The notes beneath the pieces were generated by a model. That model saw nothing but the letters and a program-made list of their open reading frames with translations. It ran no database searches and was not told the DNA's origin. From Hamadaea flava (lineage in GTDB: Bacteria; Actinomycetota; Actinomycetes; Mycobacteriales; Micromonosporaceae): a DNA stretch of 64,000 nucleotides. The DNA lies in the NCBI RefSeq assembly GCF_024172085.1, contig NZ_JAMZDZ010000001.1, forward strand, positions 3,410,001-3,474,000. The letters run 5' to 3'. The position numbers and the translations under genes are program-made. Shown piece by piece: positions 34,080-42,563 of the stretch (the first letter of the stretch is position 1; every line of letters begins with the position of its first letter).

Positions 34080-35832
34080 GGAAGCTGCCCGCAGAGCCGC
34101 GGGTGTGCAGCCAGGCGGGCAGGACCGCGGTGGCCGCGACCGCGAGCAGGATGACGAGCGACGCGGCGGCCACCCAACCCATCGGCGGCAGATTCATCTC
34201 GATGCTGACCGACCAGTAGAGGACGAGTCCGGCCGGGATGCCGAGCAGGAGCCCGGGCAGCGCGGCGAGCGACTGTGCGACGCACAGTGCGGTGACGACC
34301 TGGCCGGGCGTCGCGCCGAGGGAACGCACGACCGTCAGCGTCCGCCGCGCTTGGGCCGCCGCGCTCCAGCCGAGCACCAGTGTGTTCAAAATGGACAGTA
34401 CGCCGAGCGCGACCGTGATGGCGAGGAGCGCGCGGCTGAGTTGAGCGGCGCGGATGTCGGCGAGCGTCGACGTGCCGAAGTCGAGCTCCTTCACCGGTAC
34501 GGACCGGAAGGTGAGGAGGCCGGTGATCATGGCGGCGATGGCGGCCGTGCCGAACGCGGCCGACACGGCCCGGCCGGGGCGACGGGCGAACAGCCGTACG
34601 CCGAGCAGCAACGACGTGGGCAGGTACGCCGTCGCCGAGGTGATCCCCGACGGATGCGCCGGCGCGGACGCGGCGTCGGTCAGCGCCTGCACGGTGCTCC
34701 GCCGCGCGGCACGGACGACCGGGCCGACGGTGCTGGACAGTGCCACGACGAGGGCGAGGATCGCCGCGGCGACGACCGTGCCTGACGCGGGCATGCTGAC
34801 GCCCGTGATCAGCCCGGCGCTGGGATCGGTCAGCTCGGGTGCGGTCACGGCGCCGAGGGTCAGCCCGAGCAGAGTGGCGACGGCCGTCAGCGGCAGGTAT
34901 TGGGCGAGCAGCACGGCGGCGACCGTGTCGGGAGTCGCGCCCACCGCCTTCAACAGTCCGGCGCGGCGGTTGTAGCGGGTGGCCCGGAGCGCGACCAGCG
35001 CGGCGAGCCCGACGGCCGCGGCGACGGCGAGCAGCCATCCGCCGAGGACCAGCGTCGGCCCGAGGAACCGCAGCATCCGGGCGTCGTCCTCGACGGTCTG
35101 CGGCCAGGGCCGGTATTGGACCCAGGTCTCGCCGGTGAAGTCTTGAGTGGATACGAAACGGACGAACTGCCTCGTGGCGGCCGGATCGGCGAGCTTGAGA
35201 TACAGCAGGCGTACGCCGACGGCCCCGGCCGAAGCCGCCTTCGCGTCGGCGGCCGTGAGCCAGACCTTGCCGCCGTAGTCCGAAGGTCCCCGTCCTTGGG
35301 CGTTGTCGCTCCCCGGATACACCGCGTTCGCGGCGCTGATGGCGATCCCCACGACCGGCAGGCTCCTCTGGTTGATCGTGAGCACGTCGCCGACGCGTAC
35401 GCCCAACGCCTGGGCGAAGCCGCGTTCGATCACCGCACCGCCGTCCCGCACCCAGGTCCCCTCGGTGACCAGGGGCTGATCGACCGGAGCGGTCGCCGTG
35501 TCGCGTCCCTCGACCGCCGAGCGCACGTCGAAGCCGCGTACGCGGATCGCTGTGGAGAAGGCGAAGTAGGGTCCGGCGTACGCGACGACGCCGGGAGCCT
35601 GCGTGAGCTTCCCGGCGAGCGGCGACTCCCCGGCCAACGTGGCGGTGACATCCGGCCCGGCGGTCGCCGCCCTCGTCTTCGCGTACGCGGTCTCCGTCGC
35701 CGTGGTCAACGCCAGGCCCAGGGTGAGCGTGGCGACCGCCACCGTGACGGCGATCAACGGGACCAGCGCCTCCCCGGGGTGACGGCAGAGATCGCGTACG
35801 GCGAGCCGCCAGATCACCAGCAGGTGTCCCAT
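34060..35832 (-). CDS. FtsX-like ABC transporter permease (MacB type)
   Basis: This is a 590-residue permease with the FtsX double architecture. One N-terminal helix, a large extracytoplasmic domain (about 50-250), three helices, a short loop with ARRSTVQALTDA, then a second helix set (about 420-580). Each half has the typical ALRATRYNRRAGLLKAVGATPD- or TVVRSLGATPGQVV-type coupling segment that contacts the ATPase. It is the last gene of padR-ATPase-permease, starting four bases after the ATPase stop. Substrates of this class are often peptides, lipids or antibiotics; none can be named here. Confidence 0.88.
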   Translation of the reverse strand: MGHLLVIWRLAVRDLCRHPGEALVPLIAVTVAVATLTLGLALTTATETAYAKTRAATAGPDVTATLAGESPLAGKLTQAPGVVAYAGPYFAFSTAIRVRGFDVRSAVEGRDTATAPVDQPLVTEGTWVRDGGAVIERGFAQALGVRVGDVLTINQRSLPVVGIAISAANAVYPGSDNAQGRGPSDYGGKVWLTAADAKAASAGAVGVRLLYLKLADPAATRQFVRFVSTQDFTGETWVQYRPWPQTVEDDARMLRFLGPTLVLGGWLLAVAAAVGLAALVALRATRYNRRAGLLKAVGATPDTVAAVLLAQYLPLTAVATLLGLTLGAVTAPELTDPSAGLITGVSMPASGTVVAAAILALVVALSSTVGPVVRAARRSTVQALTDAASAPAHPSGITSATAYLPTSLLLGVRLFARRPGRAVSAAFGTAAIAAMITGLLTFRSVPVKELDFGTSTLADIRAAQLSRALLAITVALGVLSILNTLVLGWSAAAQARRTLTVVRSLGATPGQVVTALCVAQSLAALPGLLLGIPAGLVLYWSVSIEMNLPPMGWVAAASLVILLAVAATAVLPAWLHTRGSAGSFLRADAA

Positions 35833-35836
35833 GACG

Positions 35837-36595
35837 TCAGCCTTCCCAGCTCAGCAGGCTGCCGTAGAGCCCGTTTCCCCGGGCGGCTCCGCCGCTTCGG
35901 GTGAACCCGGTGTCGCCGGTGACCATGCCGTCGCGCATCGACACGACGCGGTCGGCGGTCGCGGCCACCCGCTCGTCGTGCGTGACCAGGACAAGGGTCT
36001 GCCCTCTTGTGCGCAGGTCGGCGAAGAGCCGGAGGATCTCGTGCGTCGCGGCGCTGTCGAGGTTGCCGGTCGGCTCGTCGGCGAAGACCACCAGCGGCTC
36101 GTTCACCAGCGCGCGGGCAAGGGCGACGCGTTGCCGTTGCCCGCCCGACAACTCGGCCGGCAGCCGCCCGGCGCGGTCGGCGAGACCGACCCGATCGAGC
36201 AGGGCGACCGCCCGGCGCCTGGCCGTCCGCGGCGAGACCCCGGCCAGCAGCGCCGGCAGTTGGACGTTCTCCGCCGCGGTCAGCTCCTCGATCAAGTGGT
36301 ACGCCTGGAAGACGAAACCGATCGCCTTGCGGCGCAGCCGCGCCAGCGCCCGCTCGCCGAAGTGGTCGATCCGCCGCCCGCCGAGCCACACCTCGCCGTC
36401 GCTCGGCCGGTCCAGCCCACCGAGCAGGTGCAGCAGGGTGGACTTGCCGCAGCCACTCGCCCCGACGACGGCCAGCGTCTGCCCGGCCGGCACCTCCAAG
36501 TCGACCTCGTCGACCGCGCGGACCAGGCTCTCGTCCTCGCCGTACACCTTGGACAGACCGATCGCGCGCACTATGGGCGCCGCGGACTCCGCCAT
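35837..36595 (-). CDS. ABC transporter ATP-binding protein (LolD/MacB type)
   Basis: This is a 252-residue ATPase with intact motifs: Walker A GASGCGKST, Q-loop FVFQAYHL, signature LSGGQRQR, Walker B VVFADEPTGNLD and H-loop VTHDE. LSGGQRQRVALARAL and the ADEPTGNLD ending place it with exporters that pair with FtsX-like permeases. Its start overlaps the padR stop by one base (TGATG). It couples to the permease downstream. Confidence 0.93.
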   Translation of the reverse strand: MAESAAPIVRAIGLSKVYGEDESLVRAVDEVDLEVPAGQTLAVVGASGCGKSTLLHLLGGLDRPSDGEVWLGGRRIDHFGERALARLRRKAIGFVFQAYHLIEELTAAENVQLPALLAGVSPRTARRRAVALLDRVGLADRAGRLPAELSGGQRQRVALARALVNEPLVVFADEPTGNLDSAATHEILRLFADLRTRGQTLVLVTHDERVAATADRVVSMRDGMVTGDTGFTRSGGAARGNGLYGSLLSWEG

Positions 36596-37122
36596 CACTC
36601 CACCCTCCCGACCCGGGCCGACCACACCCGTTCGCATACGTCCAGCCAGCGCAGATCGGCCTGCATCCGCAGCGCGACGCCCTCCAGCAGCAGCCAGGGC
36701 TCGGAATCCGACTCGTAGTCGAGCGCGGCCCGTTGCACCTGCCCGAGGCCGTGCATCAGCTCCCGCCGCTGTCCCGCGACGAGCACCCGGGGATCGGCCA
36801 GTCCCGACACCGCCGCCGCCACCAGCTTCAAGTGGAACTCCGCGACATCCGGCTTGGCCCCGGCCGACTCGGCCAGCCACTCGCCGACCCGGTCGCGGCC
36901 GGGCGGTGTCAACGCGTACACCTTGCGTCGCGGTCCCCGGGTCGGCTCGTCCTCGCGTTCCTGCCGCACGAGCCCGGCCCGTTCCAGCCGGGTGAGCGTC
37001 ACGTAGATCTGCCCGGCGTTGAGCGTCTCGCCCACCGGCCCGAGCGCCGCCGACAGCCGCCGGCGCAGGTCGTAGCCGTGCGACGGTTCCTTGACCAGCA
37101 GCGCCAGCACCACGTCCTGCAC
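36595..37122 (-). CDS. PadR-family transcriptional regulator
   Basis: This 175-residue PadR repressor has a winged helix: VVLALLVKEPSHGYDLRRRL, then AGQIYVTLTRLERAGLVRQE and RRKVYALTPPGRDRV. The C-terminal half is the helical dimer domain (PadR_C type). It is the first gene of an operon with an ABC exporter, so it probably senses a compound the exporter removes and represses its own promoter (37176-37204). GTG at 37122 is used. Confidence 0.9.
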   Translation of the reverse strand: MQDVVLALLVKEPSHGYDLRRRLSAALGPVGETLNAGQIYVTLTRLERAGLVRQEREDEPTRGPRRKVYALTPPGRDRVGEWLAESAGAKPDVAEFHLKLVAAAVSGLADPRVLVAGQRRELMHGLGQVQRAALDYESDSEPWLLLEGVALRMQADLRWLDVCERVWSARVGRVE

Positions 37123-37175
37123 GGATCGCCTCCTCCCGGCAGCCGCCTTCCGGCCGCGTTTCCCGCGACCGCCAA

Positions 37176-37204
37176 TGTATAGCGGTTATCTAAAGAGTCG
37201 GCAA
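37176..37204 (-). promoter_or_regulatory. Sigma-A-like promoter of the padR-ABC exporter operon
   Basis: On the minus strand TTGCCG (37199-37204) and TATACA (37176-37181) are separated by 17 bp. Between and across them is the partly dyadic TAGATAACCGCTATA, a plausible PadR operator. The padR start lies 53 bp downstream. Confidence 0.65.
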
Positions 37205-37225
37205 CCCCTCTGCCTCGCACGACAG

Positions 37226-37259
37226 CAGTGGCCGCCCACCGGACGGTGGGCGGCCACTG
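37226..37259. terminator. 15-bp perfect stem terminator after the DrrAB-type operon
   Basis: CAGTGGCCGCCCACC (37226-37240) pairs perfectly with 37245-37259 over a GGAC loop. It follows the end of the drrB-like gene at 37286 on the minus strand and isolates it from the padR promoter. Confidence 0.88.
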
Positions 37260-37285
37260 GTCGGCCACTGTGGACCTGCCTTCGC

Positions 37286-38038
37286 TCAGCCGACGCGCTT
37301 GTACGCCCGCATCGCGAAGAAGTATGCGATCGCCGCGATGCCGACGCACCAGGCCAGGGCCACCCAGATGTCGTTGCCGACGGGCTGGTCGTGCAGCAGC
37401 GACTGCAGCGACTCGACGATCGACGTGACGGGCTGATTCTCGGCGAAGACGCGTACCGGGGTGGGCATCGTGTCGGTCGGGACGAACGCGGAGCTGATGA
37501 ACGGCAGGAAGATCAGCGGGTACGCGAACGCGCTCGCGCCGTCGATCGACTTCGCGGTCAGCCCGGGGATGGCCGCGAGCCAGGTCAGCGCCAGGGTGAA
37601 CAGGGCGAGGATGCCCGTCACCGCGAGCCAGCCCAGCAGGTCCGCACTCGCCCGGAAGCCCATGAGCAGGCCGATGCCGATGATCACGACGACCGAGATG
37701 GCGTTGGACACCATCGAGGTCAGCACGTGCCCCCACAGCAGCGACGAGCGGCCGATGGGCATCGAGTTGAACCGGGAGAACAGGCCGGTCTGAACGTCGG
37801 AGAACAGCCGCACCGCGGTGTACGAGATGCCGCTGGCGATCGCGATCAGCAGGATGCCCGGCAGCAGGTAGTCGATGTACTTCTCGGTGCCGGTCTGGAT
37901 CGCGCCGCCGAACACGTAGACGAACAGCAGCATGAGCATGACCGGCGTGATCAGCACCGTGATGATGGTGTCCGGACTGCGCACGATGTGGCGCATGGAC
38001 CGTCCGAACAGGACACCGGTGTCGCGGAGCGTCTTCAT
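37286..38038 (-). CDS. ABC-2 type permease (DrrB-like)
   Basis: This 250-residue permease has six helices in the ABC-2 arrangement and pairs with the DrrA-like ATPase. Typical features are GRSMRHIVRSPDTIITVLITPVMLMLLFVYVFGGAI near the start, a cytoplasmic loop SRFNSMPIGRSSLLWGH, and PLIFLPFISSAFVPTDTMP before the last helices. ATG at 38038 is used; it shares bases with the ATPase stop (GTGATGA), and GTG at 38041 is possible. It is the last gene of the RHH-DUF4097-DrrAB set. Confidence 0.9.
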   Translation of the reverse strand: MKTLRDTGVLFGRSMRHIVRSPDTIITVLITPVMLMLLFVYVFGGAIQTGTEKYIDYLLPGILLIAIASGISYTAVRLFSDVQTGLFSRFNSMPIGRSSLLWGHVLTSMVSNAISVVVIIGIGLLMGFRASADLLGWLAVTGILALFTLALTWLAAIPGLTAKSIDGASAFAYPLIFLPFISSAFVPTDTMPTPVRVFAENQPVTSIVESLQSLLHDQPVGNDIWVALAWCVGIAAIAYFFAMRAYKRVG

Positions 38039-38799
38039 CACTGGCCCTTCCTCTCGCCGACGATGGCGAGGAAAACTTCTTCGAGGGATGGCTGCTTCTC
38101 GATGTACTCAACCTTCGCGGGCGGGAACAGCTGCTTGAGGTCGTCGAGGGTTCCGTTGGCGATGATCCGCCCGCCGTGCAGGATCGCGATCCGGTCGGCG
38201 AGCTGCTCGGCCTCGTCCAGGTACTGGGTGGTCAGCAGGATCGTGGTGCCGCTCTTGGCGAGTTCCTTGACCGTCTTCCAGACCTCGATCCGGCCCTCCG
38301 GGTCCAGCCCGGTGGTCGGCTCGTCGAGGAAGATCACGGCCGGCTCGCCGACCAGGCTCATCGCGATGTCGAGCCGGCGGGTCATGCCACCCGAGTAGGT
38401 GCTCGCCCGGCGGTCGGCCGCCTCGGTGAGCCCGAACCGGGCGAGCAGGTCCGCCGCCACCTTCCTCGGGTCGGCGACCGCCCGGAGCTTGGCGATCAGC
38501 ACCAGGTTCTCCCGACCGGTCAGGATTCCGTCCACGGCGGCGAACTGGCCCGTCAGGCTGATCACCGCACGCACCTTGTCGGGCTCGCGGACGGGGTCGA
38601 AGCCACCGACCCGCAGCGTGCCGCCGTCCGGCTTGAGCAGCGTCGCGCAGGCCTTGATAGTGGTCGTCTTGCCGGCGCCGTTCGAGCCGAGCAGCGCGAA
38701 GATCTCGCCGCGCCGCACGTCGAAGTCGACGCCCTTCAGCACCTCGACTCCCGTGAAGGACTTCTGCAAGCCCTCCACCTGAATCGCCTTGTCAGTCAC
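38038..38799 (-). CDS. ABC transporter ATP-binding protein (DrrA-like)
   Basis: This is a 253-residue daunorubicin-type export ATPase. Walker A is GSNGAGKTTT, the signature is YSGGMTRRLDIA, Walker B is VIFLDEPTTGLD, and the H-region reads LLTTQYLDEAEQLADRI, all typical of DrrA. GTG at 38799 follows AAGGGA. It is coupled to the permease. Substrates are usually hydrophobic drugs or lipids; the actual one is unknown. It may be made together with the DUF4097 protein upstream. Confidence 0.92.
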   Translation of the reverse strand: MTDKAIQVEGLQKSFTGVEVLKGVDFDVRRGEIFALLGSNGAGKTTTIKACATLLKPDGGTLRVGGFDPVREPDKVRAVISLTGQFAAVDGILTGRENLVLIAKLRAVADPRKVAADLLARFGLTEAADRRASTYSGGMTRRLDIAMSLVGEPAVIFLDEPTTGLDPEGRIEVWKTVKELAKSGTTILLTTQYLDEAEQLADRIAILHGGRIIANGTLDDLKQLFPPAKVEYIEKQPSLEEVFLAIVGERKGQ

Positions 38800-38840
38800 G
38801 GGGTGGTCCCTTCTCAGTAGGGGTTCGCTTCTCAATGGGT

Positions 38841-39683
38841 TCAGGCGCGATGGATGGTGATGTCGCCGTAGGAGGTGCGGCCGCGTACCTCGACGATCTG
38901 CGCGGCGCCGTCGGGCTTGGTGGCGTCGGTCATGAGGTTGCGGACGTGCCCGAACGAGGTGTTGACGTCCAGCCAGGCCGCGGTGCCGTCGGCGATGCCG
39001 ATCTCGAGGCTGCCCATGGCGGTCCCCAGGGTCACCGAGCCGCGGACGACCTCGCCGAGCCGGATGTTGCCGTTGGACGTCTTCACGTCGACTCCGGCGC
39101 CGGCCTTCTCGACCGAGATGCTGCCGTTCGCCGCGCGTACGCGCAGCTCGCCGGTGACCGAGTCGATCGTGGTGTCGCCGTTGGAGTTCTTGATCGCCGC
39201 GGTGCCGTCGATCATGCCCAGCTGGACCTTGCCGCTACCCGTGCCGATCTCCGCCGTGCCGGCGACGCCGTCGACGGTGACCTCACCGGCTCCGGTGTTC
39301 ACGTTGAGCGGGCCGGTCAACTGGAGCCAGGCGTTCCCGGCCCCCGTCTTGACCCGGCACTCGCCGAGTCGGCCGACGCCCCGCAGGTCGCCCGCCTGCA
39401 GATCGGCGAAGACGTGCGAACCGGTGGGCAGGTCGACGGTGACGTCCACGGACCGGGTCTTGCGGGAGAAGTCGAGCTTGCGCTTCGGGCCGACGAGCCG
39501 GAGCTGGCCGTTGCTGTAGTCGACGCGGACCTGCTGGGCGGCCTTCACGTCGGACTCGTCGGACTCGTCGCTCGGGCGCACCTCGACGACGGTGTCGGCT
39601 CGGTCGCTCGCGGCGATCCGCACGTGACCGAAGCCGAGCTCGATGGTGACGGCGATCGATTCGGGCGTCTGGAAAGTAGGCAT
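38841..39683 (-). CDS. DUF4097 beta-strand repeat protein
   Basis: This 280-residue protein is made of repeated short beta strands of the form GSGKVQLGMIDGTAAIKNSNGD and TSNGNIRLGEVVRGSVTLGT, the DUF4097 (adhesin-like) beta-solenoid. No signal peptide is visible, so it is probably cytoplasmic. Such proteins often accompany ABC exporter operons but have no proven role. Its ATG follows GGGGACCACC, and a similar GGGACCACCCC precedes the DrrA-like gene. It lies between a ribbon-helix-helix gene and the ATPase. Confidence 0.85.
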   Translation of the reverse strand: MPTFQTPESIAVTIELGFGHVRIAASDRADTVVEVRPSDESDESDVKAAQQVRVDYSNGQLRLVGPKRKLDFSRKTRSVDVTVDLPTGSHVFADLQAGDLRGVGRLGECRVKTGAGNAWLQLTGPLNVNTGAGEVTVDGVAGTAEIGTGSGKVQLGMIDGTAAIKNSNGDTTIDSVTGELRVRAANGSISVEKAGAGVDVKTSNGNIRLGEVVRGSVTLGTAMGSLEIGIADGTAAWLDVNTSFGHVRNLMTDATKPDGAAQIVEVRGRTSYGDITIHRA

Positions 39684-39780
39684 GGTGGTCCCCTCATCAC
39701 GGGTCGGTGAACCGTCCCCGCAGGTGGGGACGTGGTGGCGAAAAGTCGGTGTGGCGAAAAGTCGGTGTCGGCCGGTGCGG

Positions 39781-40314
39781 CTAGCGCACCCAGCCGGTGA
39801 AGCTCTGCTTGGTACGCCCGCCGACGCCGAGCGGGTCGAAGCGCTGCTCCCGTTCGGTTCGCTGGAGAGCGGCGGCGGCCGACCGGACGAGCCAGGCGTT
39901 GACCGAGCGCCCCTCCTTCGCGGCGGCCTCCTCGATCGCGGCCTTGAGCTGCTCGGGCAGGCGTACGTTGATCCGTGCGGACGGCCCGTCCTCGGCGAAC
40001 AGCGCCTCGTTGTCGGCCGCTCGATCGGCGGTCGCCGGGGCGTCCACGGTCACCGCGGCGGTCGGCTCGGCGGGCGGCGGGGTCACGACGAAGTTCGGGT
40101 CGCGGCCCCGCAGGCGCAGCTCGACCGAGCCGGGTGCCAGATCTTGAGTGATCTCGTCGGCCGCGGCCGACAACGCCTCCAGGAGGGTCATGCGGATCGC
40201 CGACTCCAGCGATCCGGTCAGGCGCTCGACCAGCGCACGCGCCTCCTCGCCGCCGCCTTCGGCCAGCGTGGCGAACTCGCGGCCGAGGTTGTTCACATAC
40301 GTGGTCAAGTCCAT
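39781..40314 (-). CDS. Ribbon-helix-helix regulator (CopG/Arc-like C-terminus)
   Basis: This 177-residue protein ends with a ribbon-helix-helix motif: ARINVRLPEQLKAAIEEAAAKEGRSVNAWLVRSA (about 120-155). The N-terminal part is helical and acidic, with no recognised domain. It is the first gene of a set with DUF4097 and DrrAB. ATG at 40314 lies inside the first of three ATGGCAC repeats spaced exactly 11 bp apart, so it probably represses its own operon by binding these. Proteins of this class sometimes act as antitoxins, but no toxin gene adjoins it. Confidence 0.82.
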   Translation of the reverse strand: MDLTTYVNNLGREFATLAEGGGEEARALVERLTGSLESAIRMTLLEALSAAADEITQDLAPGSVELRLRGRDPNFVVTPPPAEPTAAVTVDAPATADRAADNEALFAEDGPSARINVRLPEQLKAAIEEAAAKEGRSVNAWLVRSAAAALQRTEREQRFDPLGVGGRTKQSFTGWVR

Positions 40315-40342
40315 GGCACCACTATGGCACACGCATGGCACC
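40313..40342. promoter_or_regulatory. Three helically phased ATGGCAC repeats (candidate RHH operator)
   Basis: ATGGCACC (40313-40320), ATGGCACA (40324-40331) and ATGGCACC (40335-40342) repeat at exactly 11 bp, one helical turn. The first overlaps the start codon of the ribbon-helix-helix gene. An inverted copy, the palindrome ATGGTGCCAT, is at 40398-40407 on the other side of the divergent region. The layout fits cooperative binding by ribbon-helix-helix dimers. Confidence 0.7.
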
Positions 40343-40356
40343 AACGCAAGCCATCT

Positions 40357-40386
40357 TGGCTCAGACTGATGCCAGACTGGCTCAGA
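40357..40386. repeat. Direct repeat TGGCTCAGA at 21-bp spacing
   Basis: TGGCTCAGA occurs at 40357-40365 and again at 40378-40386, about two helical turns apart, within the divergent region between the ribbon-helix-helix gene and the gene at 40435. It may be a second regulator site. Confidence 0.4.
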
Positions 40387-40434
40387 ACGGCGTCATCATG
40401 GTGCCATCCGAGTGCCGTAGTGCATGATCGACTG

Positions 40435-41010
40435 ATGCGTACGCGCCGTGGCCCCATCATCCTTGGCAGCTCCGTCGTCGCCGTGCTGCTCCTGTGCGGC
40501 GGCTTCGGCGCAGCCCTCTGGCACTGGCGCTCGACGGAGAAGGACCGGATCGACCTGTCCGACCTGACCCGGCGCTCGCCCTGGCCGCGTACGCAGTTGC
40601 TGCTGCCGGACCAACTGCCGCTCGACCGGGCGATGGGCGACGTCGGCCCGAACGGTCTGGACGTCTCCTACCCCGCCGTCAACGGTCTGCCGCTCGGGTA
40701 CGCGATCGAATTGCTCGACGAGCGTGGCGAACCGGTGTGGAGCGTGAGCTGTGGCGCGCGGGCGGTCACGGTCTGCACCGATCTCGGCGACGGCTACACC
40801 TACGTCAAGGTGCTCGACACCGACAACAGCGACCCCGCGACCATCGTGCGACGACGGGCCGGCGATCGGATCTACAGCGCCACCGTGAGCGGCGATCACC
40901 CCGAGCGCGTGACGGAGCTGCGCGAGGTCGTGACCGCCGTCCACCAGCCCAGTGACGAGGAACTGCTCGACATCCTGCGCTACGACGGATACCAGACCGA
41001 CTGGAGCTGA
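40435..41010 (+). CDS. Hypothetical membrane-anchored protein
   Basis: This 191-residue protein has one N-terminal transmembrane or signal segment (about residues 8-28, ILGSSVVAVLLLCGGFGAALW) and an extracytoplasmic soluble domain of unknown fold. It contains two Cys (SVSCGARAVTVCTD) that may form a disulfide. No family is recognised. The ATG at 40435 has no ribosome site, and a CATGAT box six bases upstream could allow leaderless expression. It is divergent from the ribbon-helix-helix gene and shares its repeat-rich control region. Confidence 0.65.
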   Translation: MRTRRGPIILGSSVVAVLLLCGGFGAALWHWRSTEKDRIDLSDLTRRSPWPRTQLLLPDQLPLDRAMGDVGPNGLDVSYPAVNGLPLGYAIELLDERGEPVWSVSCGARAVTVCTDLGDGYTYVKVLDTDNSDPATIVRRRAGDRIYSATVSGDHPERVTELREVVTAVHQPSDEELLDILRYDGYQTDWS

Positions 41011-41020
41011 CCGCGCTCGC

Positions 41021-41803
41021 TCACCGGGTCCAGACCTTGTCCGCCTGACCCTCGACGACACCGGCGACCGTCTCCGGGGCCCGCGTATTGGCGTCGTGCC
41101 CCTGGCCGGGCATCGTCACCAGCTCGGCGGCGGGGATGACGCTCTGGAGAGCCTTCAGGCGCTGGATCAGATGCGCCGGACTGCGATCACCGCCGAGCAG
41201 CACGATCGGCACGGCGATCCCCGCGTACGCGTCCAGGCGTACGCCGAGGTTCTCGATGGCGGCGGCGTCGTCCACCTGATGCGGGGCCAGCGCCCGGAAT
41301 CGCGGCGAGAACGCGACGAACATCGCGATGAGGCCGGCGATCCAGCCCGGCAAGGCCACGATGTCCCGGGTGAAGATCTTCATGGCGGTCCCCGGCCGAC
41401 CGGCGGCGATCTCCGCCTGCGCATGCGCCACGGCCGCGGTCCACTCGCCGACACGCAGATGGACCGGTGGTTCGTAGAGCACCGCTCCGCTGAAGGACGC
41501 CGTCGACCGGACCAGGGCTTCCAGCGCCACGACGGCACCGGACGAATGCCCGACCAGCAGCACCGGTTCGTCGAAGCTCTGCGCCAACGCCGCCACCTCC
41601 GCGGCCTCGTCGGCGATCGAGCAGGGCAGCCGATCCGCGAGATCCAGGCGGTACTGGCGGCGGTGGATCCGGACGACTCGGAACCGTGCGGTCAACCGGG
41701 CCGCCACCTTGCCCCACGACGCGCCGTCGTCGAGCCCGGGATGCACGACCAGGATCACCTGACCTTGGCCTTCGTCGACGACCTGCACCTTGTCATCCGG
41801 CAT
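41021..41803 (-). CDS. Alpha/beta hydrolase
   Basis: This 260-residue serine hydrolase has HPGLDDGASWGKV early (oxyanion region), the nucleophile elbow VGHSSGA, an acid candidate in LLGGDRSP and the catalytic His in GQGHDAN. The substrate is unknown. It is divergent from a TetR gene, with two perfect dyads (41817-41849) in the gap, one directly before its GGGAGGGG ribosome site, so TetR likely controls it. Confidence 0.88.
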   Translation of the reverse strand: MPDDKVQVVDEGQGQVILVVHPGLDDGASWGKVAARLTARFRVVRIHRRQYRLDLADRLPCSIADEAAEVAALAQSFDEPVLLVGHSSGAVVALEALVRSTASFSGAVLYEPPVHLRVGEWTAAVAHAQAEIAAGRPGTAMKIFTRDIVALPGWIAGLIAMFVAFSPRFRALAPHQVDDAAAIENLGVRLDAYAGIAVPIVLLGGDRSPAHLIQRLKALQSVIPAAELVTMPGQGHDANTRAPETVAGVVEGQADKVWTR

Positions 41804-41816
41804 GGCGACCCCTCCC

Positions 41817-41849
41817 TTAGCAGCGCTAAGGAGAGATTAGCACTGCTAA
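41817..41849. promoter_or_regulatory. Twin TetR operators between divergent genes
   Basis: TTAGC-AGC-GCTAA (41817-41829) and TTAGC-ACT-GCTAA (41837-41849) are two 13-bp dyads of identical arms, 20 bp apart from start to start. They lie in the 57-bp gap between the alpha/beta hydrolase and tetR genes. The spacing suits two dimers on one face of the DNA. Confidence 0.78.
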
Positions 41850-41860
41850 GTTGGAGCGCA

Positions 41861-42505
41861 ATGGCTGCTTCGAACCGCCCGGGCCTGACCCGGCAGACCC
41901 TGATCGACACCGCGCTGCGCCTGCTGAACGAGGTGGGCCTGGACGGGCTGACTGTGCGCCGGCTCGCCACCGAACTCGGCGTCCAGTCCCCCGCGCTCTA
42001 CTGGCACATCCGCACCAAACAGGAACTTCTCGACGAGATCGCCGACGCGATCGTCCAGGCGCCCGGCATGGGCCCACCCGACCCCGGCGAGTCGTGGCAG
42101 GACTGGCTCACCCGCCGAGCGCGCGCCTACCGCCAGTCGCTGCTGGCACACCGAGACGGCGCCCGCATCGTGGCCAACGCGCAGGGCCTCAGCACCCGGA
42201 CCATCCAGGCGCTGAACGCCGAATTGGGTGGGCTCGTGGCGTACGGGTTCACGCCGGTGCTGGCCCTCCGGACGATCACGGCCGTGACGAACTACGCCAC
42301 CGGCTTCGTCCTGCGAGAGCAGACCGACCGCCCCCCGCGTACGCCGGACGCCTGGCTGGAAGGGCTGCCCGGACTGCTCTCCGGCGACGCCTCAGCCCCT
42401 CTGCTCGTCGCCCTCCGTGACGGCGGAAGTCCGGTCGGCGACGAGGCGTTCGAGTACGGGCTGCGCCTGTTGATCGCGGGCACCTCAGCCACTCTCGCGC
42501 CCTGA
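41861..42505 (+). CDS. TetR-family regulator (TetR_C-type)
   Basis: This 214-residue repressor has the N-terminal HTH TLIDTALRLLNEVGLDGLTVRRLATELGVQSPALYWHIRTKQELLDEIA. That is the TetR class that also carries a TetR_C ligand domain. Its ATG follows TTGGAG. It is divergent from the alpha/beta hydrolase gene and should bind the two TTAGC/GCTAA dyads in between. The ligand is unknown. Confidence 0.9.
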   Translation: MAASNRPGLTRQTLIDTALRLLNEVGLDGLTVRRLATELGVQSPALYWHIRTKQELLDEIADAIVQAPGMGPPDPGESWQDWLTRRARAYRQSLLAHRDGARIVANAQGLSTRTIQALNAELGGLVAYGFTPVLALRTITAVTNYATGFVLREQTDRPPRTPDAWLEGLPGLLSGDASAPLLVALRDGGSPVGDEAFEYGLRLLIAGTSATLAP

Positions 42506-42563
42506 CCTGCGTGTTTCCCTCGTGTTTTCTCAGTAGACATTGGTCAGACGCCGATCTTCGCCA

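Noticed and set aside
40313-40407. CRISPR-like array
   Set aside because: The repeats are only 8 bp with 3-bp gaps, so operator repeats explain them; no cas gene is present.
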